Shown here in pieces: positions 44,926 through 54,898 of a stretch of 64,000 bases of DNA. This DNA is from Amphiura filiformis (lineage: Eukaryota > Echinodermata > Ophiuroidea > Amphilepidida > Amphiuridae), in contig NC_092629.1 of the NCBI RefSeq assembly GCF_039555335.1, positions 33,807,796 to 33,871,795 on the forward strand, written 5' to 3'. Every line of letters starts with the position of its first letter. The first letter of the stretch is position 1. Under the pieces are notes generated by a model. It was not told the DNA's origin, ran no database searches, and saw only the letters and a list, made by a program, of their open reading frames with translations. The position numbers and the translations under genes were made by a program.

Positions 44926-46036
44926 CATGGAGGTATATAAATAAATGGAGAATGATCTAGCCAAGCATCTTTTGTACTACGTTGGTTATGACCAATTATT
45001 GTTGAATAGGCAATTTCAGGGGATATTGATTATGCTAAGCTGATTACATTGTTAAGTCTGTTTCACTGGTCATTTCTTTCAATGGGGTGCTAAATGCAGT
45101 TACTTATAATGTTTATTGGAAAGTGCTCATGTTTCAGAAAATTTAATATCAAAATGTCATTTTCGCCAAAAAATTGCATTGAAATCAGTCTTTTTGAATA
45201 AAATAAACACCCTATCTGTAGGCCCATATCTGTGGTCATATTGTGACCCCCAACATTTTGGTCATGATTCTTGAAAAATTAAATTAGGCTATGACCCCTA
45301 TTTTTCTTTCCAAAAGTTATGACCCCCCGGTATAGGCCTATTTGGAACCCCCTCCAAAGAAAATGATGGCCCCTAATAATATTAATAATCATTTAGGCCT
45401 AAATACTGATAATTATTTATTATAAAATGAGAAGTTTAATGATGTTGAAAAGATTTTAGCTGAATTCCGAAGTACTTCCGGTAAATTTTACTCGTTCTTA
45501 ACTCAATTGGCCCAAATTGGCCCAACAGAATTTTTTCACAATCGGAAGGTAAAAACGTTTTGCTTTCATTTGCACTATATTTGAACTCCCTCAGACCCCC
45601 TTAAAAGCTTAATATATGAACATGAAAACTAAGTATATTTGTCAAGTTACGGCACAACTAGTGTTGAAAACAGTTTCATAACTTGAGAACAGAACATCCA
45701 AATTTCATCGGGTTTTCGCACAATCATACATTGAAACTATAAGCTATCAAAACTGGCGACTTTGAACAGCTAATTGACTAGCTGACGTCATTATACAGTC
45801 TCTTTTACAAGCCTTCCGGTACGGGTCAATGTAGGGTCAATTCCTATGAGGAAATTTTGGGAGTGACGATCAATGAACCATGGTAGAGTCTCATAACCAT
45901 CGTGGAGATCAATAGCTTGGCTGAAGTGGCTAGTCATTCAAGTTTGGTGACTCATTGAATAGAGGTAATAGGATAATCTCCACTTAAGAGATTAGAATTC
46001 TGGCGATCATTCTCCATTTATTTATATACCTCCATG
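44926..46036. mobile_element. 1.11-kb element with 32-bp perfect inverted repeats and 7-bp target duplication
   Basis: 44926-44957 (CATGGAGGTATATAAATAAA at its start) is the exact complement of 46005-46036. CTCTAAC flanks both sides (44919-44925, 46037-46043). The interior is non-coding, with no transposase relic. The 7-bp duplication does not clearly fit mariner (TA), piggyBac (TTAA) or hAT (8 bp), so the superfamily is open; a hAT-like element with one decayed base is possible. Confidence 0.85.
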
Positions 46037-46089
46037 CTCTAACTATATATTATATAGCTTGTGGGATAGGCTTTTACGACGGGAATTCA

Positions 46090-46181
46090 TAACAATTAGT
46101 AGGTTTTTAGCGGGTTCGCCGTCGGGTTGAACTGTTCTAAACTTGTCGACGGCGAACCCGCTAAAAACCTACTAATTGTTA
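46090..46181. repeat. Perfect 35-bp hairpin
   Basis: 46090-46124 (TAACAATTAGTAGGTTTTTA at its start) is the exact complement of 46147-46181, with a 22-base loop. Confidence 0.88.
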
Positions 46182-46201
46182 TATATATAGCATTTACGTG
46201 G

Positions 46202-46912
46202 TTAAGGTTGGTCTGAACCCTGGAATTATGGAAACTTTCTGGCCTCATAACTTCTAAATTGTTGGTCTAAAGTATATAAAAGTATACATATTTAGAATGG
46301 CAAAGACTTGATAAGTTCATCTGTGAGGTCAAATTTGGGCCAAAATGGCACTTTTGGCCCAAAATCCCAAAATAATGGTTTTTGGCCCACTTCTTTTTCG
46401 TGCATCGTAACAAAAACATTCTTGGGCCAAATTTTTTTTTTTCACAATTTTTAAAAACTAGATCAAAATATCTAGGACCCGTTTTTTCATTTTTTTGAAT
46501 TTTGACCAATTTCACCAAAAATATTTGAATTTTGGGCCAAAATCGGGCTTTTTATGATTTTTTGAAAATCAGCATTTTTTGACCATTTTTGGCGCAAATT
46601 TATCAAAGTTGGTCGAAATTCAAAAAATGAAAAACGGGTCCTAGATATTTTGATCTAGTTTTTAAAATGAATAAAAAATTTTTTGGCCCAAGAATTTTTT
46701 TGTTACGATGCACGAAAAAGAAGTGGGCCAAAACCGTTATTTTTGATTTGGGGCCAAAAAAAGTGCCATTTTGGCCCAAATTTGACCTCACAGATGAACT
46801 TATCAAGTCTTTGCCATTCTAAATATGTATACTTTTATATACTTTGGACCAGCAATTTAGAAGTTATGAGGCCCGAAAGTTTCCATATTTCCAGGGTTCA
46901 GACCACCCTTAA
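46202..46912. mobile_element. TTAA-flanked foldback element (family P2), full copy
   Basis: TTAA lies at 46202-46205 and 46909-46912. Arms of about 300 bp (46206-46510 and 46609-46908) are inverted copies, from GGTTGGTCTGAACCCTGGAA inward to CTAGATCAAAATATCTAGGA. The centre is only about 100 bp. Frames on both strands repeat the same T/A-rich peptide because of the palindrome. No coding role. Confidence 0.9.
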
Positions 46913-46947
46913 GGTCCAGTTCGAGTAATGCTTCTTTGTAAACTCAT

Positions 46948-47473
46948 CCCATAAGGCTGAGATCACATAGAAGTATACGGTATACGGTATTCGCTATACG
47001 AAATACGCTCATTCGATCAGGCTGAGTTCATATAGGAGTATACTATATGAACTCAGCCTGATCCGTCGAATGAGCGTATTTCGTATAGCGAATAGCGAGT
47101 ATAGGACAGTTACCAATTTTCTTCGTCTAATCAAATGCTTGTAACTTTACTTCTTGAGGTCACATTGTATTCAATGAGGTGTCATAATGTGCAGAATTAG
47201 ATAGTGCATCTATTAAAAACAAAGAGTTTTTACCCACATATGGTTTAGTTTTAAAATTAGGACGGTATACGCTGCACTCAAATCGAACACGCACGATTCC
47301 CACTATACTATACTATACACAGGTATACGGCCTTTCCGAATAGTCAATAGTGCCCTCTTATGTGACCCGGTACTATGAAATTACCTTGCTCGATTTAAGC
47401 TATACGCGTGCACCTGCAAAACGTGCACCGTATACCCGAATAGTATACTTCTATGTGATCGCAGCCTTATGGG
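46948..47473. mobile_element. 526-bp inverted-repeat element with a nested palindrome
   Basis: Ends 46948-46978 and 47443-47473 are 31-bp inverted repeats with one mismatch (CCCATAAGGCTGAGATCACA at the edge). Nested inside, 46989-47034 and 47044-47093 form a second palindrome carrying GATCAGGCTGAGTTCATATA, which resembles the outer terminus. This looks like one related element inserted into, or duplicated within, another. Confidence 0.8.
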
Positions 47474-47649
47474 TCTTCTTGGTCTAGATAATATAAGCAA
47501 ATGTGCTGGGATTGGCTCGGATGAGCGACTGTACAGTTACAATGTTTTTTCATCGATGCACCGGCCAAGGATCGTACAATTTGTTTCAATTCCCCGCGAT
47601 CCACGAATACAAATTCGTCTTCAAAATCCATCGGTTCTACGGACGCCAT
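47467..47649 (-). CDS. Candidate short coding exon, unrecognised
   Basis: Sixty codons start at an ATG in a good initiation context (AACATGGCGTCC) and read an acidic start (MASVEPMDFEDEFVFVDRGE) followed by KQIVRSLAGAS. Composition looks more protein-like than other frames nearby, and codon three-base texture is richer in G/C. The last codons overlap the terminal repeat of the 46948-47473 element, so the true exon, if any, probably ends earlier at a splice donor; candidate GT words near 47545-47575 are weak. No family is recognised. It may be the first exon of a gene running left, or chance. Confidence 0.25.
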   Translation of the reverse strand: MASVEPMDFEDEFVFVDRGELKQIVRSLAGASMKKHCNCTVAHPSQSQHICLYYLDQEDP

Positions 47650-47910
47650 GTTTGTTCGGGTTTATTCGTTCGTTTACTCTTTATTCACTTTGCTTTGTAT
47701 TCCCATATTTTGTCAATCGTTTTATCCCCCGTTTATATACATTACATGTAAATGCACTAGCCGGATATGCTCATCTCGGGTAACATTAGGAACGTTATAC
47801 AAAATAATCTACAAAGACATAAAATCTAAAAAGAAAATTAATCTATGGAAAAGGCACGCTTGTATTTTCATTTCGATCAAATCTTTACAGTTCGGATTTA
47901 ATTCTAAATA
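47474..47910. other. Spacer, possible upstream region of the candidate exon
   Basis: Beyond the candidate exon the sequence is AT-rich with overlapping short plus-strand frames lacking domains. No TATA box or CpG-rich promoter could be assigned. Confidence 0.35.
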
Positions 47911-48437
47911 GAGAGCTTGCGGAATGAAGTTACTTTAACTTTAACTTTACCGTCTAGAGGATTATAGAGGATTATGTATTCAAAAGCACTCTGCCATTAA
48001 AGCCGCTTGAAGTTAAAGTTAACGCCAGAATCTATAGTGTGCCGTAAATTATGATGAAATACGTCATACTTTAGAACAATAGTTTGCCTATTTCCTCATA
48101 GACTACATAATTACCACTTATGTATTATCTAGTTAATAGACCAATTATTGGAAATCTAATTTGGTTTGGGTAAAAAACATGCTACATGTTGATGAAAATT
48201 ACTGATTGAATTCAATCAAAATCAATTTTGTTCCAAACGTCACACTTGATATATAATTTTGTGTGTGCTCATGACGTACACCAAATCAGCTTGCGGAGCC
48301 AAGTTTTTGGCTTGACTTCAACGCCAAGGGGATTAAGTTCCCGTAAAATGGTCTGGTTTTACTTGAGCCAGCAGTGTACGATACTTCTGGAAGAGTAAAG
48401 CAGGTGCATAACATTTTTATATATAACATGTCATAGG

Positions 48438-48890
48438 TTGTGTCTGGTAAGAGAGAGAGAGAGGGGGGGGGGTAGGGAGGAGGAGAGGGAGGGCATTGGA
48501 AGTGGACAGGGAGGTGTTTTGCTGGTAGCCAAGGGGGGGGGGGCTCCCCCGTGGGACATCTTCTTTTCCTTCTTGACCCTTCCCTTTTGGATGCGGGCCG
48601 CCGTGATATTTTACGCTTTTAGGCCTTTTTCTGCCATTTTAAGCCCATTTTGTAAAAACGTTCCCTTTGAGAATCGGCCCACGCCCTCCTAACAGAAAAA
48701 CCCTGACAAAATCACTGGGGAGGGGGAAACAGGAGTGCGAGTGGGTAATTATAGGAGGGTCAAGTTTGAGAGAGCGAGTACAGATAGAGGGAGAAGGAGG
48801 GAAAATAAGGAGAATGTAGGGAAGGGGAAACAGGAGGGAAGGGGAGAGAGATTCAGAAGGAGGGGAAAGAAATAAAGAATATGTATTTCA
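48438..48890 (+). repeat. Purine-rich low-complexity tract
   Basis: Runs of (GA)n, GGGGGGGG and GGAGGGAA dominate, interrupted by a mixed stretch at 48550-48700 that starts with a G-run. The frame through it is an artefact. Confidence 0.8.
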
Positions 48891-49429
48891 TTAGGCTTTG
48901 CGAAGTAAATTGGAATATGGAATTGACAAAGCTGACGAGCCTTTATTAAATAATATTATATATATATATAGGCCTATAACTATCGTAAGAATATTAATTG
49001 AAACGTATAGGGCCTAGCTAGTTTCAAAATAATATGATAAGGAGATTAACGCTGGGTCCCGACATAATCCATGTTGAGTGGTATCGCGAGTTCATTCATG
49101 TTTACTCAAACGAAGCTCTTAAGGTAGAGTCTTTTGTCTTGAAGTGGGACTAATCAACGCTCTGCAGGGTCTATTGTTCTATTGTTTCCGATTAGAGCGC
49201 TGACATATTGGAAAATGTTGCCAATCAATATTCATGAGAGTGTACATTCAACGTCCAGTTTGCGAAATTGGGTGAGTTGTGTTTGGTAGGTGTGAAATAC
49301 ATCTGACTGGGCGTTTTAATTACGTAACGAATAAAGGCATTGACATCGTCGAATGGCTGCCCAGTGCTGTTATGTGTTTAGTTATTATATAGGCCTAATA
49401 ATTATTATTAAATGTATTCATCATTCCTT

Positions 49430-49640
49430 TCTTTTCCATTCTCTGTACTTATTCTTTCCTAGGCCTACACTTTATCACTCCCTCGCTCTCATTGTCCCCT
49501 CTCACCCTCCCTCTCTTATTCCCCCTCTCTCATTCTCCATATCCCCTCCTCTCCTCTTCCTCCCTCCTCCCCTCCCAAGACTTCTCACAGAGGTGAATCT
49601 GCCCCTCCCCAACCCCCTCCACTCTTTGTGTACGCCACTA
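49430..49640 (+). repeat. Pyrimidine-rich tract, mirror of the purine tract
   Basis: CT-rich DNA (CCCTCTCTCATTCTCC, CTCCTCTCCTCTTCCTCC). It is roughly complementary in composition to 48720-48890 and could be the other arm of an old inverted repeat. Confidence 0.7.
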
Positions 49641-49779
49641 TTTCTATACCAATCTCCTTCTTAAAATAAAATTAAATGGAAATTTCTTAAAAACAACCAT
49701 TATAGGCCTATACTTGAACTTACATGTATACGTATAGCGATTACCATTATAGTGTAATATAGATATATGGACTGGATAT

Positions 49780-50135
49780 GGCAGCCTTCATACATTCTAA
49801 TGTGTAATCGATCACCAAGAGCATTCAATTTATTTAAATGAAACGCCTATCGTCAGGTGGGTGGTAAAGATGATTGCATCGACAGCTAAAGCCTCCTTAT
49901 AGTCTTCAGACCCACACAAGCACACATTTGGAATACATGAGTACAATGGTACCACTTTACACATGACTGCCCTTACACATGACTGTAGTGTGGTCACTTA
50001 TTGATACTCGCCTGTTGTGTAAAGCGTTAATATGATGCCGGATCAGTGACCAATTTAATGGCGGAACCCCTTTATTCGAAACAATGGTACCACTTTTATG
50101 AATAGCCTGTCGCAACTTCTAATCGGCATCAAACG
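49780..50135 (+). repeat. Dispersed repeat, partner at 28.57 kb, with ~150-bp insert
   Basis: Same blocks as the partner, but AATGGTACCACTTT occurs twice (about 49945 and 50083), bracketing the extra bases. The insert itself carries a short direct repeat ACACATGACTG. Confidence 0.75.
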
Positions 50136-50473
50136 AACAAAAGATTATATAATCTATTGCGACCGGATTGCGACTCTATTTCTATTAAAAGCTCTTTGGG
50201 ACTAATAACCACTTGACTAAACAAAAGAGAGACATTTGGATGTAGTTGGTAACAAGCTCTTACACATGCCCTTCTTTTGAACGCACATTGATACACATGT
50301 CCCGAGTTTAAGCAACAAGACGCTGTTGGTACAGAAACCAATCTGACGTTCGCGTTGAAGTGAATTTGAGCAAGAAATCGAATCGATATTTTTGAAGTTG
50401 CCGTTAAAGTTCCAGTAACTTCATTCCGCAAACTCTCTAATGTTTCTGTATAAACGTATAATACATGACATTG

Positions 50474-50758
50474 AGGGAGGGCGGGTTAGTGTAGTGGTCG
50501 TCTCACTCGCTTCTCACCGCTGTGGCCGGGGTTCAATTCCCCGCGGCGCCACATGTGAGTTTGGTTGCCGATCCATGCTCGTCCTCGCAGGTTTTTCTCC
50601 GGGTTCTCCAGTTTTCCTCCTGCATCTCAAATCGGACTTCTTTCCATATCCCTATCCCCTCATATCCGGATGGCATCCCTTGAATTTAGTAGCCTCTAAG
50701 CACTATTGGGATTAGCCTGGCTTCGGCCGAATGTTATAAATAAAAAAATAAATAAATG
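50474..50758 (+). mobile_element. tRNA-Glu-like SINE
   Basis: The head reads GGTTAGTGTAGTGGTCGTCTC (A-box region), TCTCACC (anticodon loop with CTC) and GGGGTTCAATTCCCC (B-box, about 50527-50541), closely following tRNA-Glu(CTC). A body of about 200 bp follows and ends GCCGAATGTTATAAATAAA then an A/T-rich tail. This is a polymerase III SINE rather than a functional tRNA gene, because the body continues past the discriminator and the acceptor stem is imperfect. The insertion duplicates perhaps ATGAC. Confidence 0.78.
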
Positions 50759-51014
50759 ACCTATTTCCTGCATTGACCGGGGACCGGATAACATTTATTT
50801 ATGTAATTCCGACTGGCGCTTGGATAATTTGTTCCCCCGAGCTTGAAATTTATCAACGGTAGTTATTCTAAATTTATGTTGAATATTCACTGTCATCGTT
50901 GTTATTTACGTTTCTATGACTCTAAATGCTAAACTTGGCGCGTTTATAAATTTTTGAACATTTATAAATTGATCGCGTTTATAAATTTGATCACGTCTAT
51001 CGAGATCTACGCTC

Positions 51015-51386
51015 TTAAGGTTATTAATTATTTTAAACTGTTGTGATTTGGTAGTTCACAGCATCTTACGAATGGTAGTGAGCTTTGGCAAAACCTGCAT
51101 TGCTCAATTCATAGCGAGCGTGTAGAAGAATTAAAATAGCACAGATATACTTTTATAGGTGCTGCGGTTCTTGAGTTACGTTGTAAAGAGAGCTGAAACA
51201 ACAACACTTTTGTAAAACGTACATAACTCATTAACAACAATAAATTAAGCAAGTTTGCAAAGTATACGATTTGTAGAATGAATTTTTGCAAAACATCAAG
51301 GTGTTAATTTTCAATAATATATTGATCTAGATAATGAAAATCGATTTTTAGGTTGCTTCGACCAACAATACCCCGTCTACCCTTAA
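51015..51386 (+). mobile_element. TTAA-flanked MITE (family P3), copy 2
   Basis: TTAA lies at 51015-51018 and 51383-51386. It carries TTGGTAGTTCACAGCATCTT, ACGAATGGTAGTGAGCTTTG, ACAACAACACTTTTGTAAAA and CGACCAACAATACCCCG. It is the fullest copy; the 56.5-kb copy lacks about 80 bases near the right end. Confidence 0.85.
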
Positions 51387-52250
51387 GGCATGGGGTATGA
51401 GCGACCTTGAAGTACAGGTATCTGGAGAAGGGAAGCAACGAGTTACCCCAAATCACAGCGACAGGTAGTGACTGGGCCGCCGAGTGCTATTATATATTTA
51501 TTTTGGAAGGTTCGTCATGTTCGTGTTTGTTTAAATTTTGGGGCGTTTTTCCAAAATTTCATATTTTTGGCGATATTTCAAAAAAGCGACATGCCAAAGA
51601 CAAATCTTTTTGCACATACTTTGTTATTGCTAATTACAACTCTTTTCTGCATACCTACGTTACAATTCGTTGTGGTGATTTAGTAATATTATAAATTTTG
51701 TAACTGCATTTTGGCGTTTTTGATGCGATTTTAGGTTTACCGTGATTTAACGTTGATATCTGGTCTTGCTCCTTTTATAATTTTACTTTGATCGTCGGCT
51801 TTTGTAAATAACAGAATGTAGATTGGCTCTGAATAAGTATCGTAGTCCTCTTGGTGGGTTTTTTCATAATATAATTAGTTTGTATTTACATGTAACAACC
51901 CAAACTCGACCTCTGAATTCGGGGTTGAAGGCTGTTTTCGGAATACCTGTGGACTCAAACAAGTGCACGAGTGACGACTATGGTTTTATACTTCCCGCAT
52001 TCATGATTGCGTCAACGCCTAATAATATACTTCTTTGTATAGGTTGACTGTAGCTGGTATACCGCTGGTATACAAAGAATTGGTTACATGTCAATGACCA
52101 TTAACTTCAGGGATAGACCCTTTGCACGCCTTTCTATCATACAGTATCTTTACCCGCAGACATGTGCCCGTGTCATGTGCCAATATTGCGTAACGTTAAA
52201 GATTAATATATTTTTTTGCCATTGAGAGGACTGTGTGCTTCTCTTGTGTG
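51387..52250. other. Non-coding stretch, nothing recognised
   Basis: Short plus-strand frames (51407-51694, 51823-52047) show no domains and are not joined by clear splice sites. No repeats with partners in the window. Confidence 0.4.
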
Positions 52251-52251
52251 C

Positions 52252-52558
52252 TTCTATGGCCGAGCGGTCTAAGGCGTTGTGTCCCGTTTCTTAGTTGCTG
52301 TTCTGAGCGTCGCTTGTTCGAAACCGTGCGTCTGTTACTTTTCTTATGCTGCTTTATTTTTCCAGCGTAGGGCCTAGAAAAACTAATTTATAATTTCTTT
52401 TTGTATTATTTATTTATTTATTTATTTAATGACGTTTTGGGGCTCGAGAGAACGGACACATTTATTTATTTATTTATTTATTTATATATTTATTTATTTA
52501 TTTGTTTTATTTATTTATTTATTTAATGACGTTTTGGGGCTCGAGAGAACGGACACAT

Positions 52559-52589
<31 letters not shown>

Positions 52590-52680
52590 TTTTATTTGTT
52601 TTATTTATTTATTTATTTAATGACGTTTTGGGGCTCGAGAGAACGGACATATTTATTTATTTATTTATTTATTTTTCGAT
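52252..52680 (+). mobile_element. tRNA-Leu-like SINE head with TTTA tail repeats
   Basis: The head reads ATGGCCGAGCGGTCTAAGGC (A-box identical to tRNA-Leu/Ser types) and, 50 bases on, CTTGTTCGAAACC (degraded B-box). From 52405 the sequence is (TTTA)n interrupted three times by AATGACGTTTTGGGGCTCG plus AGAGAACGGACA at roughly 95-bp spacing. It looks like a SINE whose tail region has been tandemly amplified. TTTA-encoded frames are artefacts. Confidence 0.65.
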
Positions 52681-52840
52681 TGATTATTTGATGATTGAGT
52701 GAGCAGATTTATCGGTTGCTACTTTAGTTGTGGGACTTCTATTTGATTTTGAATGACATCGTACATTAGTATTGATTTTTTCCGTTAAGCATTATCAAGA
52801 ATTAATATGCAGATAGAAAGTTGGCTTAGTGATACTATCC

Positions 52841-52890
52841 GTTTATTCAGAACCGGAAGGTGCCGGGTTCGATTCCCACCTATGCCTATT
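52841..52890 (+). repeat. tRNA 3'-half-like fragment
   Basis: GGTGCCGGGTTCGATTCCCA is a near-consensus B-box/T-arm followed by CCTATGCC and a T-run. No matching A-box upstream was accepted. Confidence 0.4.
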
Positions 52891-53046
52891 TTTTTAAAGA
52901 CTTGGAAAATTTCTGCAGTAAGTTTATTTGGCGCGCGATCTCAGTTATTCATTTTCTGATGGCTGTGCCTCTTACAGACACCCTCCCTCTGGAATCCAAA
53001 CCACGGTTCGCTCATTACACCTCCCTTAAACAGTTTATCTCACTAC

Positions 53047-53514
53047 TATTCTCTCTGTATGATACCCAATTGACATATCCCTACCTTATGATACCCAATT
53101 GGCATCCCTTATTTCATACATTGGGCTATTCCAGACATTAAAGGCACACCCCCTAAAGAAGACATGGGATTCCCAAAAATTTTCACAATTTTTTGCTCTG
53201 GGAATTCCCAAAAAAAATGGCCATTATTCTCACAACTCTAAAGAAGACATGGGAATTCCCAAGAAAAAGATGCCTTTTTAGGCTTGGGAATTCCCAAAAA
53301 TTTTGGCAAAAATTTGCATGTCTTCTTTAGGGACACTGGGAATTCCCAATATTTTTAAGCATTTTTTTATCGAAATGGGAATTCCCAATTTTTTTTGATA
53401 AAATTTTGGTCTGGGAATTCCCAAAACTTTATGGTACAAATTCACATGTCTTCTTTAGGGGGGGGGGCATTAATTTCTGGAGTAGCCCATTATCTCTGTA
53501 TGATACCCAAATGA
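53047..53514 (+). repeat. 43-bp minisatellite, array 4 (degraded, interrupted)
   Basis: Remnant units lie at 53047-53122 and resume at 53489-53514. Between them is a 366-bp inverted-repeat element. This array precedes the 142-bp array, as in copy 1 at 3.7-5.2 kb. Confidence 0.85.
53123..53488. mobile_element. 366-bp GGGAATTCCC-rich inverted-repeat element
   Basis: The ends GGGCTATTCCAGACATTAA and its near complement are flanked by ATT (53120-53122, 53489-53491). The minisatellite unit gives the empty-site sequence CATACATTATCTC, so the boundary is firm. The interior has about six perfect or near-perfect GGGAATTCCC words and several ATGTCTTCTTTAG blocks in inverted arrangement. It is non-coding and related to 42180-42768. 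Confidence 0.85.
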
Positions 53515-53757
53515 CATATGTGATGCGATCAAACAAAATCAGTCGGAACTCGGAAATATTAAATTTTCAGTTTCTTAGGATAGTAAAAAGCAAAGATGAA
53601 AACCCCATTGAAATTGAACAACCAGTTCCAAAGATATGAGCAATTAAAGAGTTTCCAAAACAACAGGAAACAAAAAGAAATTTTTCCTTTGTTTGGCTAC
53701 ATCTCAAAATCAATATTTCCGAGTTCCGACTGATTTTGCTCGATCGCATCACATATA
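53515..53757. mobile_element. 243-bp element with ~46-bp inverted repeats
   Basis: 53515-53560 and 53709-53757 pair with a few mismatches (CATATGTGATGCGATC, CAAAATCAGTCGGAACTCGG). It sits exactly at the junction of the minisatellite and the 142-bp array in copy 2. Frames crossing it are accidental. Confidence 0.78.
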
Positions 53758-54064
53758 TGAAAAGGACCCAAAATATGAATATTGATCCAGGTCTTATGAT
53801 GAATGTCACCCCCGGGTGGAAAACTATTTTTATTATATATACTTTTCCTACTTTCATTTGCCATCACTCAGGGGGACCTTTTTGGCATTTCGAGATGAAA
53901 TGGACCCATATGAATATTAAACCGTTTCTTATGATGAGTGTCACCCCGGGTGGGGAAATATTTTTATTATATTCTTTATTTCTCTCTCTTTCATTCGACA
54001 CCACTGTCATACCTTCTTGGCATTTTGAGATATCTCCATTTAAGACCAAAAGGTTGATGAGTTA
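53758..54064 (+). repeat. Tandem array of ~142-150-bp unit, copy 2 (about two units)
   Basis: Same unit as 5244-7370, with GAAAAGGACCCAAAATATG, GTGTCACCCCGGGTGG and CTTGGCATTTTGAGATAT. Much shorter than copy 1. Confidence 0.85.
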
Positions 54065-54896
54065 AGTAAGGAAGGGAGGAAGTAAGGAAGTAATTTACAC
54101 TAATATATACTAATAATAGGCCGAGATCATTTCATGGTTCAGCAAAAATTGGGCTTTGGCGACCTATCTAAAAGCACAATTGGTGCGCAACGCTGTGAGC
54201 TCATCTTCAAATTTGACGAAATTTGATATGGATTTTTGATTGAACTTTAGAATTATATTTCTGTACTCATAAAAACCTGTTAAGTCCAAGGATACAATAA
54301 CATTTTCTTTCATGATTTCAAATACTCAATAAAAGCCGATTAATAATTGAATACATAATAGGCTATAAAGCAATTGAAATCAAACAGTGACATTGCCATA
54401 TAAAATCATTACGGGCAACCATGACTGGAACTTGGCTGGACATCTGTCTCACTAAGGCACGCAGGAAAATAAAACGAAAAATACAAGTTCTTCACTCCGA
54501 CGAAATTCTATTTATTTATTTTTAAATAGTAATCTTAAAAGTAGTAATCTTACAGACAGTATTGATCTCAACAAAGTATAAAGTGTGGCGGTGAAAAGGA
54601 AGTGCTTACTTGCTAAAACGTACAAGGAGCTGTCATTCCGCTAACTCCCGAAGCAAAACAGATTACATTTGCACTATAATAGGCCTATATTATTTATTAT
54701 ACCCTTCACTACAATAATATTAATACATTACCAAGTGTATCTCTACTTATACAATGATAATGTGTCAGGCGTAGCAGGGGGAAGTGTTTTAAGGAATAAT
54801 TTATACAATAATCATTCATGATCATGAAAACTTGTCCACGAATGGCTTCAATTGGGTCAATTATCGGCTTTTTCATACAAATATTTTACACAATAA
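54065..54896. repeat. Composite repeat, left-middle segment (copy 2)
   Basis: Colinear with 7371-7629 and 12645-13105 of copy 1. It reads through the LINE target (ACTCA, 54265-54269) and the family-A target (TTAA, 54280-54283) without interruption, so it is the empty site for both. An extra segment at about 54320-54480 (TTGAAATCAAACAGTGAC onward) is absent from copy 1. Confidence 0.8.
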
Positions 54897-54898
54897 TA

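Larger units (their letters stand above)
47911..50433. mobile_element. Possible 2.5-kb inverted-repeat element
   Basis: 47911-47935 (AGAGAGCTTGCGGAATGAAG at its start) and 50409-50433 are inverted copies with one or two mismatches. A similar AACTTTAAC word lies just inside each. AAT lies outside both ends, possibly a 3-bp duplication. The interior holds a purine-rich tract, a pyrimidine-rich tract and a dispersed repeat, with no transposase. The 100-codon minus-strand frame at 50129-50431 begins inside the right repeat and has no domain. Confidence 0.55.

Noticed and set aside
50129..50431. 100-residue minus-strand protein
   Set aside because: Begins in the proposed terminal repeat and overlaps a dispersed repeat; no domain.
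50480..50551. Functional tRNA-Glu gene
   Set aside because: The sequence continues into a SINE body and A/T-rich tail with no T-run terminator right after the tRNA-like part.
52252..52330. Functional tRNA-Leu gene
   Set aside because: The A-box is good, but the B-box is degraded and the stems do not pair; a SINE head fits better.
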